Shown: positions 1 to 10,726, numbered from the stretch's first letter. The stretch is DNA of 64,000 nt from Eriocheir sinensis (GCF_024679095.1 NC_066513.1:6143825-6207824); one strand, 5' to 3'. Numbers and translations: made by a program. Notes: a model not told the origin generated them from the sequence alone.

Positions 1-256
1 AAGTTACAAAGTAGAGGTCGGGGTCGTGGCGTGAGCCTCGACCCTGATCAAGTCTCGCTGGGCGGCAGGCTTCCCTGATTCATCCACATCCGGGGAGCCT
101 GCCGTCAGTGATGGGTGCAGGGCAAAGCCTAGGAGACCCCTGCACATCGAAGGAGGAAGAACCCCTAGCCCCTCTCTTTGTTTTGGTGGTGGCCAGGGTG
201 GTGCAGAGGCTGCACCTGCCCGCAGAACTAGACCCGGGGTTAACCTTCGGAGGGCT

Positions 257-834
257 TTGCATGAGGGCTCCTGGAATGTGCGGAGCCTCTCGGACGATGA
301 CCGACTACCCTGCCTATCAAATGAGCTCAGACGGCTGAGGGTGGACATAGGTGGACATAGGAGGCCTGGCAGTGGCGAGATCAGTAAGGGGGGGTGGGTA
401 CACCTTCTACTGGTGCGGCATGAGCAATGGTTTCCGTCTCGAGGAGGTAGCTATGAGCATCTCCAGCCAACTGCAGCCATTTGTGGTTGAGGTTACTCCA
501 GTTGATGAGTGTATAATGTGAGTGAGGCTGAAGCACACACTCTTGTTGCAGTGTACGCTCCTACTGAGATGTGTGAAACTGAAGAGAAGGAGATGTTATA
601 CGCCAAACTCGACTCCATATTAGACCAGTGCCCTCCCCGGGACACACTCATTGTCCTGGGCAACTTCAATGCTACTACTGGCACTTACAGGGTTGGCTCT
701 GAGCTATGTGTTTGTCCCTTTGGTTCTGGTACCAGGAACATCAACAGCTCTCTCCTGAATTTTGCAAGATCCAGGAGGTTGAGAATTGCAGGTTCTTGGT
801 ATCAGAGACCAGAGCTGCACTGCTGGACTTGGTA
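257..834 (+). pseudogene. LINE endonuclease (APE-type), N-terminal part
   Basis: The stretch begins with a GSWNVRSLSDDDRL-type motif at about 270-320, the usual start of an apurinic-like endonuclease in RTE-type LINEs. Motif YAPTE (about 551-566) and the metal-binding-region motif VLGNFNATTG (about 652-680) follow in another frame, so at least one frameshift lies between 340 and 510. The frame continues to a WTWY motif at about 823-834, where a Tigger-like element has inserted. This enzyme would nick target DNA to prime reverse transcription; here it is dead. Confidence 0.7.
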
Positions 835-2428
835 CAGTACCCTCTCGAGTTTCGCGATCCTCAAGTTTAGTGCTTAGTCCTAAATTCTTACCATCACGAC
901 TTTCGCGCATTACCGCCACGACTTTCGCGGTGCTTTGACATGTACGGGTCACGTTTACCTACCGTCGGCGTCATGTGTGCTGCCTTAAAAGGCAGTGTCC
1001 AACCATTGGGGCTATGGGCAACCGTGGTTGCCTGTATGCCCAACCGGGAGCGAGTTGTTGGTTGTCCGTATGAATGGAAAACGGTTGTGAGTACGAGCGT
1101 GGGTACGTGGGTACCGAACGGCTGCATGTAAACAAACAGACGACGGCAGTGGCTGAGGAGCAGTGGAAGATGGCCCACCAAGAGACTCATAAAATGGACT
1201 GGCAGAGCTGCTTTGCTTACTACTTGATTAACAAGATAAGAGAACACCCTGTGCTGGGGAACCACAGTCCAAAAAACTTTTTTGTAGATCTCCCGGTGTT
1301 GTTTTCCTCTTCGTCTTCTTCTTTTGACCTGTAATGCATGGCAGCGACGGTGAAAAGTAACAGTGGAAAATAGCAAAAGGGTATAGAAAACCAAAATCAG
1401 GGAAAGAAAAGAACAGAAAAACACCTAAGTTCAGGGTGAAGTGTATAAGTGCGCACTGTGAAGTAAATAAGGGCCGCTTTCACAGTCACTGTTTGTTTTG
1501 ATCGTTACCAATGGCGGCGATCGACGCAATAGTTTTCCATGTGAAATTGGCCTATGGGGTAGTGGTGGCTGCAGAGAAAGCGACAGGTGTTGAGAGTGTG
1601 TGGTAAGATGCGGGGCGAGGCTAACCCCGCAGCCGCCACGAGGTGCCATTGTAAAGGCAATAATACCTCCGACACCATCACATCACATCACTACCCACCG
1701 GCCCTAAGTGCATGTTGTGAAGTATAAAAGTGTGGAGAAGGAGGACCTAAGAAGCGATACAAAACATTACAGGTCAAAAGAAGAAGAAGAAGGTCCACTA
1801 TACACTGGCCGGTGTTGCGAGAAATATCTCCCCGCTGAAATTAGTCATTCTGCTGTCCAACACGCATGCGCGCTGTGGGAATACACAGCATTAAAAGTGT
1901 TAATTTGCCTGGATTTGTTCTTTTTTGTCCGCTTGTGGTCTTTGTGAGCGGTGAGGGAAATATGGAAGCAGTAAGCGAGTTGAACCTCTCTGCGAGCTAT
2001 TTTGCGATTGCGGCAGCGGTTTACGTTCAATAGGCATTGAAAAGTCAATTATGATGTTAGTGATTTAATGATTTATAACAGAAAAAGTAGCAGATTATAC
2101 CATAACACACAAAAAACTACCAGAAGCTATAGGTTTGTCCAACTGTACCACGGGTGACCGCGAGCAACCACCCTTACATTAGGAGACGACACCACGTGGA
2201 TCACAAGCGTGTATTCAGAACTGCCAGCCAATTGTAAGGCAGCCGCCTTCAACTGCGGCTTCAGAACGACCTGTTCTCACTTCCCATTTTCTGCCTATTA
2301 CTATTTTTTTCCATGGGCCGGAACCAATAAGCGCTTTTTCATGTATTTCAATACCTCGAGTTTCGCGATCCTCGAGTTTAGCGCTATACCTGCTGAATGA
2401 AGCAAGCACGAAACTCGAGAGGGTACTG
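835..2428. mobile_element. Tigger/pogo-like non-autonomous DNA transposon, copy 1
   Basis: Left terminus CAGTACCCTCTCGAGTTTCG starts at 835, and its inverted complement ends at 2428 (CGAAACTCGAGAGGGTACTG). Both ends are flanked by TA (833-834 and 2429-2430). CAGT/CAGG termini with TA duplications are typical of the pogo/Tigger branch of Tc1/mariner. No transposase is visible. The subterminal regions repeat a GCGAAACTCG-like motif several times. The interior matches the copy at 37317-39052 in inverse orientation. The insertion interrupts the RTE-like LINE. Confidence 0.75.
1471..1704. mobile_element. Harbinger-like MITE nested in Tigger-like copy 1
   Basis: The segment starts GGGCCGCTTTCACAGTCA at 1471 and ends CGGCCC at 1704, flanked by TAA on both sides. 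A better preserved relative lies at 38120-38378, where the two termini are clear inverted repeats. A three-base TAA/TTA duplication with GGGCC-type termini fits PIF/Harbinger MITEs. The 3' end here has diverged, so this boundary is less certain. Confidence 0.5.
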
Positions 2429-2430
2429 TA

Positions 2431-2960
2431 TAGCAATGCCAGAGGGTTAGCTAAGGAGATTGACCACATCCTCGGAAATACTCGTTGGAGGATCTCTCAG
2501 AACTGCAGGGTTTTCCGGAGTGCTGAGTTCTTTGCAACTGACCATAGGCTTGTTGTTGCAATATTCAAGCTTCATGTCAGGTCAAGAAGAACCTCAAGAT
2601 GCAACAATATTGTGTTCCATCTCGAGAGGCTGAAGTACCTGGCATGTGCTCAGGAGTATGCAGTGAGAGTTTCAAATCAGTTCCGTTTACTCAGCACCCT
2701 TAAGGACCCTGTAGAACTGTGGGATATCTTCAAACATGAGACTTTTCAAGCTGCCAAGGAGTGCGTTGGAGAGCACCCGAGATCTAGGAATGGCTTTGCC
2801 TTGGCACGCTGAGAAGAGAGGAGGAGTGGCGCCAAAGGAGGGAATGGGAATTGGGATAGGGCTAGGGCTTGTCAGTAGAAGAGCTCTCCTGAGGAGTGAT
2901 AAGGAGGGGCATGTCAGGGGTCTCACTGAGGAAGTCGAAGGCCATCGTCAAGCCAAGTTT
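2431..2960 (+). pseudogene. RTE-like LINE endonuclease C-terminus and linker
   Basis: Directly after the Tigger-like insertion the frame carries LAKEIDHIL, then FATDHRLVVA (about 2530-2560), the C-terminal endonuclease motif with the catalytic Asp-His pair. FHLERLKYLACAQEYAV and a linker follow to SDKEGHVRGLTEEVEGH near 2893-2945. Compared with the usual form, part of the linker around 2810-2890 is lost or shifted. The reading stops at the TTAA-flanked element at 2960. Confidence 0.65.
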
Positions 2961-2963
2961 TAA

Positions 2964-3553
2964 CCCTTTCAATGCGCATGGCGAGGGAGGCGACTATTCC
3001 CCCGGGCGCACTATGGCAGCCGAACGGGGGAAGGGGGTCTCTTTTAACCTCTGTATCTCAAAAACTGTTTATTGCAGCTAAAAAAAAAAAAAAAACATTG
3101 GAAAGGAGGCCCAGATCTATAGGACGTACAGACACGTTGAGGGGGTGTTGCCTGTGAACACTTACGTCAGTGCATGCGCGACGGTCAGCCATATTGAGGG
3201 AACTGCAGAGGTCTCTTGATGGGGTACTGGCAAGGTAGTATTGCCAACTGCAAAATTTACAACTATTTGGTCAAAGAATCAGTCAGGTGATTGGTGAAGC
3301 TATGCAAAAAATCCGCTATATTGAACATGAACATCCACCAGTTACTTGTCCGTAGATTTTCCGTGCTAGAGTGATATGATTTTTCACCAAATTTAGTGGA
3401 AAACCCACAGAATTGGCAATCCTGTGGGGTGAGAAATATTGTTGGAACACTCTCATACGCGGGAGATTTGAGCGCGACTGGAGCTCGCAGCGAGCGTTTA
3501 GCACCACCAACAAATGCACTACCGCTCGCTGCGAGCATTTAGCAGTTTAAGGG
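2964..3553. mobile_element. TTAA-flanked MITE (piggyBac-like?)
   Basis: TTAA at 2960-2963 is followed by CCCTTTCAATGCGC. The right edge is AGGG at about 3550-3553 followed by TTAA at 3554-3557. Inside are an A15 run near 3080 and a GCTCGCTGCGAGC-type palindrome near 3525-3540. The terminal repeats match over only a few bases, so the family call rests mostly on the TTAA flanks. No coding sequence is seen. Confidence 0.4.
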
Positions 3554-3557
3554 TTAA

Positions 3558-5577
3558 GTCTTGTCTGAACCAGGGCTTGGATTCATTTACTCATTGTTGC
3601 TGTGGGAGGAATCAAGCCTACCAACACGCTCTGAAGCTTCATTCACTTGGAATGCAACCCCACGGCTTCGAACGAATGCGACGTGGATCGTCTACCACCA
3701 CACCAGGGCAGATTGGATTAACCCACTCTTGACTCCACACTCCGGCCTTGGCCCGAGCAGGGTTGATAGTCCTCCTCCTCCCCCGTCTCAAGGGATGAAC
3801 TCGCCGGTGACCCGAGTGGCTTGGTACCTCGTGGAGCTGACAGAGGTGGACCGTTAAGGGGGGCGGCTACGAGGGGTCCTCCTGCGCATATGGTTCGTCC
3901 AATAGCTTTGAAATATTAGTATATTGTTTGTAGGTGTAAAGGTATGATATTCTGTGAATTTCATTAAATTCGGGTGAAGTTAAGGAGAGACTCAAACAAA
4001 GCGTATTTTTGTTTTTTTTTGTTTCACAGACCTTATTTTTCAGTTAATCTCTTTGAAAAAAATATCATAGAAACTTTGTTTATCTACATTTCCCAGCTAG
4101 AATTTTTTTGATTTTTTGTTTTGTCTTCGAAAAAATAAAATTACAGTTTTTTGTCACATAATTTTCTCCACTCTGTGTCCCGTTTTCTTTTGACATTTTA
4201 AAAAAAAATTTATAGGGGGCAAAAATTGTTCTTTAGTTGTAGTTTTAACCCTCACAGCGTCGGCGTCGTACATGTACGACACAGGCTGAGTCACCTTCCC
4301 AGCGTCGGCGTCGTACATATACGACGCGACAATTTACGACACACACCGTGACTCAGATGTCATTTTTGACACTTTTCATGACTTAAACCTATGTTTTTTC
4401 AGCATTTCTGACATAATGGGAGAAATTTTTTTTTTTGAAAAGTGCCGACGCTGGGGGGGGTCACGGGTGGGAAATGTTCCGACGCCATGGGGGTTAAATG
4501 ATACCTAACAAAAGTCGATCAGACGTTTTACCGATTTTGTGAAATTTTTTGAAGTGTAAAAAACTACTTTTCGAGATATTGGCTCCTAAAGATTTTTTTT
4601 CTATTTCTCCCTGTCTTGCCATTTGTATTTATCTGATTGGCATGAAATTTTCACATATTATTGTGTGTACCTTGTTGACTTACTGGAGAATGATAAGGAA
4701 TCTGGTCCCCCTTTATAAGAAAGTTTTAATCAATCAAAGGTGAGGGTGTCAGAAGGTCAAGGTGTTCCTGCATGACCGTACTGGGCATTCTGTCTCTCGA
4801 ACAGTGTTTGTAGCTTTTTCTGGTTGACTTACGCTTGTAAAATCATTTGTAGGGCCTTTTTTTTGTCTAGAGTGGAGGGAAAATTGCAACACACCTAGCT
4901 CATTTGTGTTGCGCAAGGCACTGCAGTGCCGAGCGGCTCGCCGCTTCCTCCCTTCTTGCAGCCCAGCGGGCCGCGCGGAATATGAGGATCACAAGTAGCA
5001 AAATTTACTGAGAAAAAAAATATTCTAATGTAATTTTACGTATATACAAACATTGAATAATACTGCATATGTTGACGCGTATGTCTGGGTACGACGCAAC
5101 AGCGCGGGACATTTAAAAATGGTCTCCAGCGGGGAGGGGTTTTAATATTACGAAAACAAACTCCACCACACGGCAATTTAACCTTTCAAGGGCCTTTTGA
5201 GCTAAAAACCTCTACTTATCCGATTTTAAATTTATTCTTCGAAAAATACCCCGTAACCGCCCCCCTTGAACATTCTGCCGTTGCCTCCGTCTCTAGCTGG
5301 ACCGAGGGCGTCTTCTACCGGACTGCAAGAGAGAAACGAACCAAGACATCTTCCAATGTCCTGTGTTGTATTCTGGACCCGTGCCAGCTGTCTGCTTCTA
5401 TATACCCGCAAGGAAGTGGGAACCAACCCCACCTTGCAGTCCTGCTCCAGCTGTCTTAAGCCGCCGTTTTTGTCCTCCAAAGGAGTGCCATTATTTTGTT
5501 ATTAGATATGGTGTCTTTTACCAATTGTGTTTGTCCTCCAACCTCAGCATTGGTCACGCCTGGCACGACCTTTACAG
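3558..5577. other. Unassigned DNA inside the RTE-like LINE
   Basis: About 2 kb separates the two LINE blocks. It holds a short MITE at 4249-4493 and AT-rich stretches (3950-4250, 4380-4650). A possible further TTAA terminus of TTAACCTTTC type lies near 5180. I see no credible gene; open frames such as 5232-5480 have no recognisable motif. It is probably several decayed insertions. Confidence 0.4.
4249..4493. mobile_element. Short piggyBac-like MITE
   Basis: TTAA (4245-4248) then CCCTCACAGCGTCGGCGTCG at the left; CGACGCCATGGGGG then TTAA (4494-4497) at the right. The ends are imperfect inverted repeats. The interior repeats the AGCGTCGGCGTCGTACAT unit twice (about 4255-4320). TTAA duplication with CCC termini is the piggyBac signature. 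It is 245 bp and has no coding capacity. Confidence 0.65.
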
Positions 5578-6520
5578 TCAATCAAATGCGAATGACCGAC
5601 CTGCTTACCGAGCCCTGGTGAAGCTCCACCCTAAGTCTTCTTTTCAGGTGAGCGCTAGCCGAACAGTTGATGGCTGCCTTGTGTTGGACATGGATGGGCA
5701 GAGGGCCTGCTGGGCTGAGTACTTTGAGCAGTTGTACACGGCGGACCATCCAAGTGGGCAGCTTCCAGTTGCTGGGTTGCAGATGGTGGATGCTGATCCA
5801 TCCATCAGTGAAGGCCCACCCTCTCTTGACAAGGTCAGAGAGGCTGTGGCAAAGTTGAGCTGTGGAAAGGCTCCTGGTATCTGTAACATCAGTGTGGAGC
5901 TGCTCAAAGCTGGAGGTGAGAACGTGATGTGTGGGCTGCACACAGTCTTGACTGCCGTATGCCAATCTGGTACCATTCCTGGAAGAGGGGGCTGGTCGTC
6001 TCTATCCACTGGGCTATCCACTGGGCAGATTTGTGGACCAGAGTCATTGCAGACCATGCATTGGCAATACCATGGTCACTGACCTTGTTGTTGCCATTGA
6101 TGCAGTAATCCTGGCTGAGTTGCTGGAGATTTTGCTGATGGCTTTCGAGGCACTGCATGAGGAGGCAAAACCCTTGGGACTTCAGGTCTCCTGGGCCAAG
6201 ACCAAGGTACAGGTGTTTGAAGGCTTGCTAGATGAAACGGTACAGTCTGTACATGCATGCTGTGGCGACGACATTGAGATCTCGGAAAATATCACATACC
6301 TTGGTAGCGTTGTTCAAAACAACAGTGAGTCTCGCCAGGAAGTCTTACGGCAAATTGGCTTGGCCCACGGTGTTATAGACTCGCTCAGCACGAGTATATG
6401 GCATTGTCGATACCTGTGCAGAATGACAAAAGATCTGGATCTTCAAGTCCTTTGTGCTCTCTCTCTTACTCTATGGCTTTGGGACATGGACACTCAATGG
6501 GTACCTGGAGAGGTGGATTT
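5578..6520 (+). pseudogene. RTE-like LINE reverse transcriptase flanks, core deleted
   Basis: From about 5580 the frame reads DRPAYRALVKLHPKS and then MDGQRACWAEYFEQLYTADH, the linker before the RT. The RT entry motif (KLSCGKAPGICNISVELLKAG, about 5850-5910) and WSSLSTG near 5993 follow. The central catalytic fingers and palm, including the expected YADD box, are missing. The text jumps near 6070 to the thumb region (EALHEEAKPLGLQVSWAKTK) and ends with LGSVVQNN and a WHCRYLCRM-type segment. It stops abruptly near 6520, where A/T-rich sequence from the next LINE begins. Confidence 0.7.
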
Positions 6521-6601
6521 ATTTCTTTTTCTTTAATTTATTTATTTATTTTTACAGTAAAGAAAACAGCTAAAAAAAAATGCCCGCTAATCATTCATTC
6601 A

Positions 6602-7058
6602 TCTTTGACGCCTGCTCCTAGGAGCTTCCACCAGGGGATGGTCACGGCAGAAGAGTTTCCATCTCTCTCTATCCAGACATTCCCTCCTTGCCTGCTCAAA
6701 GTTTCTCAAGGATCTTTCAACCCTCTCCCTGACATTCTACTGTACCCTATCTCTCCATTTCACTGGAGGTCGTCTAACATTCTCTCCCTCTATCTCATTT
6801 ACATACACCCTCCTGGTCATCTTACTCTCCTCCATTCGATCCCTGTGGCCAAACCACTTTAAAGTCTGTCGCTTCACCTCTTCCACCACTCCACACTTCT
6901 TCCCTTCACCCACGTGACACATTCCAAAACTCTCGTACACACTTTCATTACTCATTCCATCCATTCTACTCACACCACATGCACTCCCCAAATAACTCAT
7001 TTCCACTGCCTGCACTCTAGACCTCTGACTTTCATTCCAGGCCCATGTTTCGCTTGCG
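6602..7058 (-). pseudogene. LINE A ORF2 C-terminal domain
   Basis: The minus strand reads SETWAWNESQRSRVQAVEMS and continues with SYLGSACGVSRMDG and KRQTLKWFGHRDRMEESK, then a basic tail ending at a stop near 6599-6601. This is the region after the RT thumb in arthropod LINEs. An in-frame stop near 6735 breaks it. Its upstream half lies beyond the SINE at 7059-7380. Confidence 0.65.
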
Positions 7059-7380
7059 TTTTTTTTTTTTTTTTTACGTCGCAGCCTATTGCGCCAGTAG
7101 GCTTCTTCCCGGTGGGGCCTGATGGTCGGGCCAAGGCTTCTTCCCGATGGGGCCTGATGGTCGGCCCAGCCCGATCTGGCGCAGGCGAGTGTTTATAGTG
7201 GCGCCATCTTGCTCATTCTGCCCCCCGGGTGGTCTTCAGGGCAGCATATGGGTATTCTTAGGCCACTCGGCGGTGACTGAAAAACCTCAGCTGTGCGGCG
7301 GCCAGGATTCGTACCCGCATCCCTCCTGGAGCTCCTGAACGCGGAACCGTCACCCTAACCATTCAGCTACCCCCTCCCCA
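7059..7380 (-). mobile_element. tRNA-derived SINE (family 1), full length
   Basis: On the minus strand the head at about 7375-7290 resembles a tRNA: A-box-like TAGCTGAATGGTTAGGGTGA and B-box-like GGTACGAATCC. A body with two copies of a GACCATCAGGCCCC block follows, then an A-tail (T17 on the plus strand at 7059-7075). Truncated relatives occur at 8249-8375 and 49553-49722. It splits LINE A between two contiguous protein segments. RNA polymerase III transcription is expected from the boxes. Confidence 0.75.
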
Positions 7381-8128
7381 AAGGGGAGGATTGGTACTAT
7401 TACTGTATTTCTCAAATCCCTCTTAACCTCCATGCTCACACTTCTGCCATTCATGATACGTCCCAAAGACCCTACCACCTTTCTTCCTTGCATTGCCCTT
7501 TCTCTTGTCTCTCTTCTGTACCACCATGCGTACACATAACTGATCCAAGGTACTTAAATTCTTTAACCTCCTCCATTTCTTTACTGTTCAAAAATATTTT
7601 GCATTCTTTTTCACATTCAATTCCCACTCTATATGGGCATACAAAATCCACAACCTCACTTCTACTCTGCTTACAAACCATCACTTTACTTTTGTTGACA
7701 TTTACCTTCAGCTCTCTCCTTTTACATACACTATCAAAAACACTGACCAAATTTTGAAAGTCACTTTCATTTTCTGCAATGATCACTGTGTCATCAGTAA
7801 ATAAGATTCAATTCAGTACCCACCTCCTTCCCTCAGCGTACATTTTTACTCCAACTTTCCCAACTTTGCCCTTCATTTCTCCCATAACACCATCCATATG
7901 AATATTGAACAACCATGGTGACATGACACACCCCTGCCTCAAGCCCACTTTTATCTCAAAATGTTCACTTGTTTCTCCACTAATTTTGATGCAAGCGGAT
8001 GCATCCTCATAGAAAGACTTTATTGCATTAAGCAGTTTTCCTCCCACACCATATATCTTTAAAACGTCCCACAGTGCCAGCCAATCGACTTTGTCATAAG
8101 CTTTTTCTAGATCCATGAAGGCAGGGAA
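7381..8128 (-). pseudogene. LINE A reverse transcriptase, central part
   Basis: Starting at 8128 the minus strand gives FMDLEKAYDKVDW (RT motif A), then VGLRQGCVMSPWLFNIHMDG (motif B region, about 7960-7890). After a frameshift near 7800-7820 the DDT box follows, with VIIAENESDFQNLV, then KVNVNKSKVMV and FKYLGSVM (motif D/E region, about 7560), ending at RNTVIVPILPFG near 7385. The N-terminal RT part is found at 10217-10528, beyond the composite transposon. Confidence 0.7.
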
Positions 8129-8248
8129 TACACTACCCTCTCGAGTTTCGCGCTTGCTTCGTTCCGAAGGTATAGCGCTAAACTTGAGGATCGCGTAACT
8201 CGAGGTATTGAAAACACTGAAAAGGGGCTTATCTGTTCTGACCAATGA

Positions 8249-8375
8249 AATTTTTTTTTTTTTAACATGTGGGCAATGGCGCCGGTAGACTATCCATCTG
8301 GGCCTGATGGTCGGCCCCGAGCCCGTCATGGCGAGGCAACTGTTTATAGTGGCGCATGCTGCCCCCCGGAGCTCA
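8249..8375 (-). mobile_element. SINE family 1 fragment
   Basis: A T15 run near 8249-8263 is followed by blocks shared with the full SINE at 7059-7380: GGGCCTGATGGTCGGCCC and GTTTATAGTGGCGC. The tRNA-like head is missing, so the copy is 5'-truncated. It lies in the left flank of the composite transposon and is absent from the same place in the related copy at 37317-39052. Confidence 0.65.
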
Positions 8376-8575
8376 CTTTTTTCCTCCTTTACTCCCTTGT
8401 TATCTCAAAATACGTACCTTGGAAAAAGGAGGAAAACAGGAAGAGGGAACGGGTTGTTTTAATGCCACAGATGAAGCCTTACGATTGGCTGAGCTCTGAA
8501 AACTTGCTTGTGATTCGCTGGGAGTCCGATGACGTCATCGCTGGCGCTCACCGGTCAGCGGCCTCGCTCCCTTAA

Positions 8576-9348
8576 GGCAGTGTCACACTGGCCATTTTCC
8601 TCTAACTGTTGTGGCTACTGGCAACGCCCGTGCACCCATCCGGGAGCAAGTTGTGGGTTGTCCGTAACCTGGTATCACACTGGGCCCTTTTCTTCCCACC
8701 GCATTGGCGGCAGCTTGGGCAACCGGCAAATCCAACTTTTCCGGGTGTGCGTCACACACGGCCAAGGTCGGTTGCCCGTATCCACATCCACAACGTAAAC
8801 AAAGCACTTGCCCTGTATCGACATGGGGTCGTCTGCTAAAGTAAGGGCTCTCGCGGCTTGTGCTTCCTTACCCAAGTTATGGACTTGTTGCTGCAGTTAA
8901 ATGGAAGGAAGAAGCTGTTGTTGGTGTGGCGTGTCTCTGGTTGCTCCATGCCATTTCTCATTGTCACCATTGCGCGTGAGCGGCCAACCTACCCATCTAG
9001 ACTCCGACCACAAAAACACGTGGATCGAGTAACAGCAAAGACACACACACACACATACGCACGCACGCACACACCAGACTCATCATGAACCATGGCAGAT
9101 GTTTCTCACAAACAAAAATGGCTTCGACATTTCCTAGAGTGGGTTAGAACGTATTTGGTGAGTGGTTCATACAAATCAAACATACCCAATGGCAAGAAGA
9201 GAGCAGTGTTAAAGACGACTGTTCTTTTCTTGCCAAGAGCTAGGTTTGGTTCATGTGAGCCACTCACCAAATACGTTCTAACACACTCAAGAAATGGTAA
9301 AGTCGTTTCTGTTTGTCTGAAACATCTGCAATGGTTCCTAATGAGTCT

Positions 9349-9396
<48 letters not shown>

Positions 9397-9810
9397 TTTG
9401 TTGTTATTGGATCCATGGGTGGGTTGGCCGCATTGGCGCAGAGGTGACAATGGGAACTGGCATGGAGGAACCACAGGCATGCCACACCCACAAATGTTTC
9501 TTCCTTCCGTTTAACTGGAGCAACAAGTCCATAACTTGGGTAATGGCAGCACAAGCCGCGACAGGCCTTACAGGGCAAGTGCTTTGTTTACGTTGTGGAT
9601 GTGGATACGGGCAACCGACCTTGGCTGTGTGTGACGCGCACCCGGAAAAGTTGGAGTTGCCGGTTGCCCTTGCTGGCGCCAACTCGGTGGGAAGAAAAAA
9701 GCCCTGTGTGACACCAGCTTACGGATAACCGTGAACCCGCTCCCGGTTGGGCGTACGGGCGTTGCCCGTAGCACCAATGGTTGGACGAAAACGACCATTG
9801 TGACACCGCC
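8576..9810. mobile_element. TTAA-flanked giant palindromic (foldback) element
   Basis: Left end GGCAGTGTCACACTGGCC follows TTAA (8572-8575); right end CCATTGTGACACCGCC precedes TTAA (9811-9814). The two halves are inverted copies of each other over roughly 600 bp, centred near 9205, and each arm has an (AC)n/(TG)n tract (9040-9073 and 9350-9393). Each arm carries the start of an open frame reading out from a conserved SAKVRAL/CAAITQVMDLLLQLNGRK motif. The arm pointing leftward (minus strand) stays open at 9404-9600. Family uncertain: the flanks suggest piggyBac or Kolobok, but PIF/Harbinger (TTA/TAA) cannot be excluded. Confidence 0.6.
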
Positions 9811-9959
9811 TTAAGGCAGTGAAGCCGCTGATAGGGCGAGCGTCGGCAATGAAGTCATCGGACTCCCAGCGAATCACAAGCGTGTTTTCAGAACTGTCAG
9901 CCAATCGCAAGGCAGGTGCCTTCAACTGTGGCTTCAAAACGACCCGTTCTCTCTTCCTG

Positions 9960-9997
<38 letters not shown>

Positions 9998-10216
9998 CCA
10001 TAGCCACAATGTTTGGAGGAAAACGTCCAGTGTGATACTACCTTTAAATGTACCGTGCGTAACGCTGATGGTAAGTAGACTTGACTCGTACGTGTCAAAG
10101 CAGCGCGAAACTCGGGGTGATAATGCGCGAAAGTCGGGATGGTAAGAAGTTAGGTCTAACCGCGAAACTCGTGGATCGCGAAACTCGGATAGCGCGAAAC
10201 TCGAGAGGGTACTGTA

Positions 10217-10528
10217 GTTTTTTCCCTTTCGCTAATACTTTTTCCACTACCATCCTGAAGGAAAATTTCCGATCCACACATCCCCTTCCCTTCCTGAAGC
10301 CTCCTTGTTCTCCACTGATTTTCTCTTCTGTAAGTCTTTTGATTTTCTCTATTATGACTTTCCCACATACCTTTCCGGGTATACTCAGCAGACTTATACC
10401 TCTATAGCTCCCACACTCCCCTCTCCTGCCCTTCCCCTTGTAAACTGGGACAGTGATGGCTTCTGTCCAGTCTGTTGGCACCACCCAACCCTCCCATGCC
10501 ACGTCACATATCTTGACCATCCATTTAG
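10217..10528 (-). pseudogene. LINE A reverse transcriptase, N-terminal part
   Basis: Read on the minus strand from 10528, the frame contains PTDWTEAITVPVYKGKG (RT motif 0/1), GSYRGISLLSIPGKV and GEQGGFRKGRGC (motif 2a region), ending at VVEKVLAKGKK near 10225. It joins in sense to the motif A block that ends at 8128. The upstream linker continues at 14382 beyond the Tigger-like element. No stop is seen inside this block. Confidence 0.7.
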
Positions 10529-10646
10529 TACAGGTATCTCGATTTACGCGAGTATTGTGTCCTTGAAGAGGTCGCGTAAATCAAAAACAATGTAAATCAA
10601 ACAAGAGGTAGGTTTCTATCGAAAAATAAATACTCACTTCATTCAG

Positions 10647-10647
<1 letters not shown>

Positions 10648-10721
<74 letters not shown>
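10648..10721. repeat. (GA)n microsatellite
   Basis: About 74 bp of uninterrupted GA repeats border the 3' end of the minus-strand CR1-like LINE, whose own tail is the adjoining GATTTACATA repeat at 10722-10741. Confidence 0.95.

Positions 10722-10726
<5 letters not shown>

Larger units (their letters stand above)
1..6520 (+). mobile_element. RTE-like LINE, fragmented by nested insertions
   Basis: Three plus-strand blocks (about 257-834, 2431-2960, 5578-6520) read as consecutive parts of one non-LTR retrotransposon protein: endonuclease N-terminus, endonuclease C-terminus and linker, then reverse transcriptase flanks. The breakpoints fit together. The frame stopping at 834 resumes at 2431 after a TIR element with TA duplications, and the frame stopping near 2960 resumes at 5578. 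Bases 1-256 look like leader sequence and hold no convincing gene. The element is cut off near 6520 by the tail of the next LINE. RTE/BovB-like assignment rests on the endonuclease style and is moderately sure. Confidence 0.75.
8131..10214. mobile_element. Composite Tigger-like transposon, copy 2
   Basis: Left end CACTACCCTCTCGAGTTTCG starts at 8131 after TA; right end CGAAACTCGAGAGGGTACTG stops at 10214 before TA (10215-10216). Between the Tigger-like flanks sit a SINE fragment (8249-8375), a TTAA-flanked palindromic element (8576-9810) and a (CT)n tract near 9965-9994. The right flank shares long sequence with the copy at 34213-35718, including the junction with the palindromic element. No transposase is seen. 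It interrupts the RT frame of LINE A. Confidence 0.75.

Noticed and set aside
1..348. Minus-strand 114-codon frame at the window start
   Set aside because: It is opposite the 5' region of the RTE-like LINE and shows no motif.
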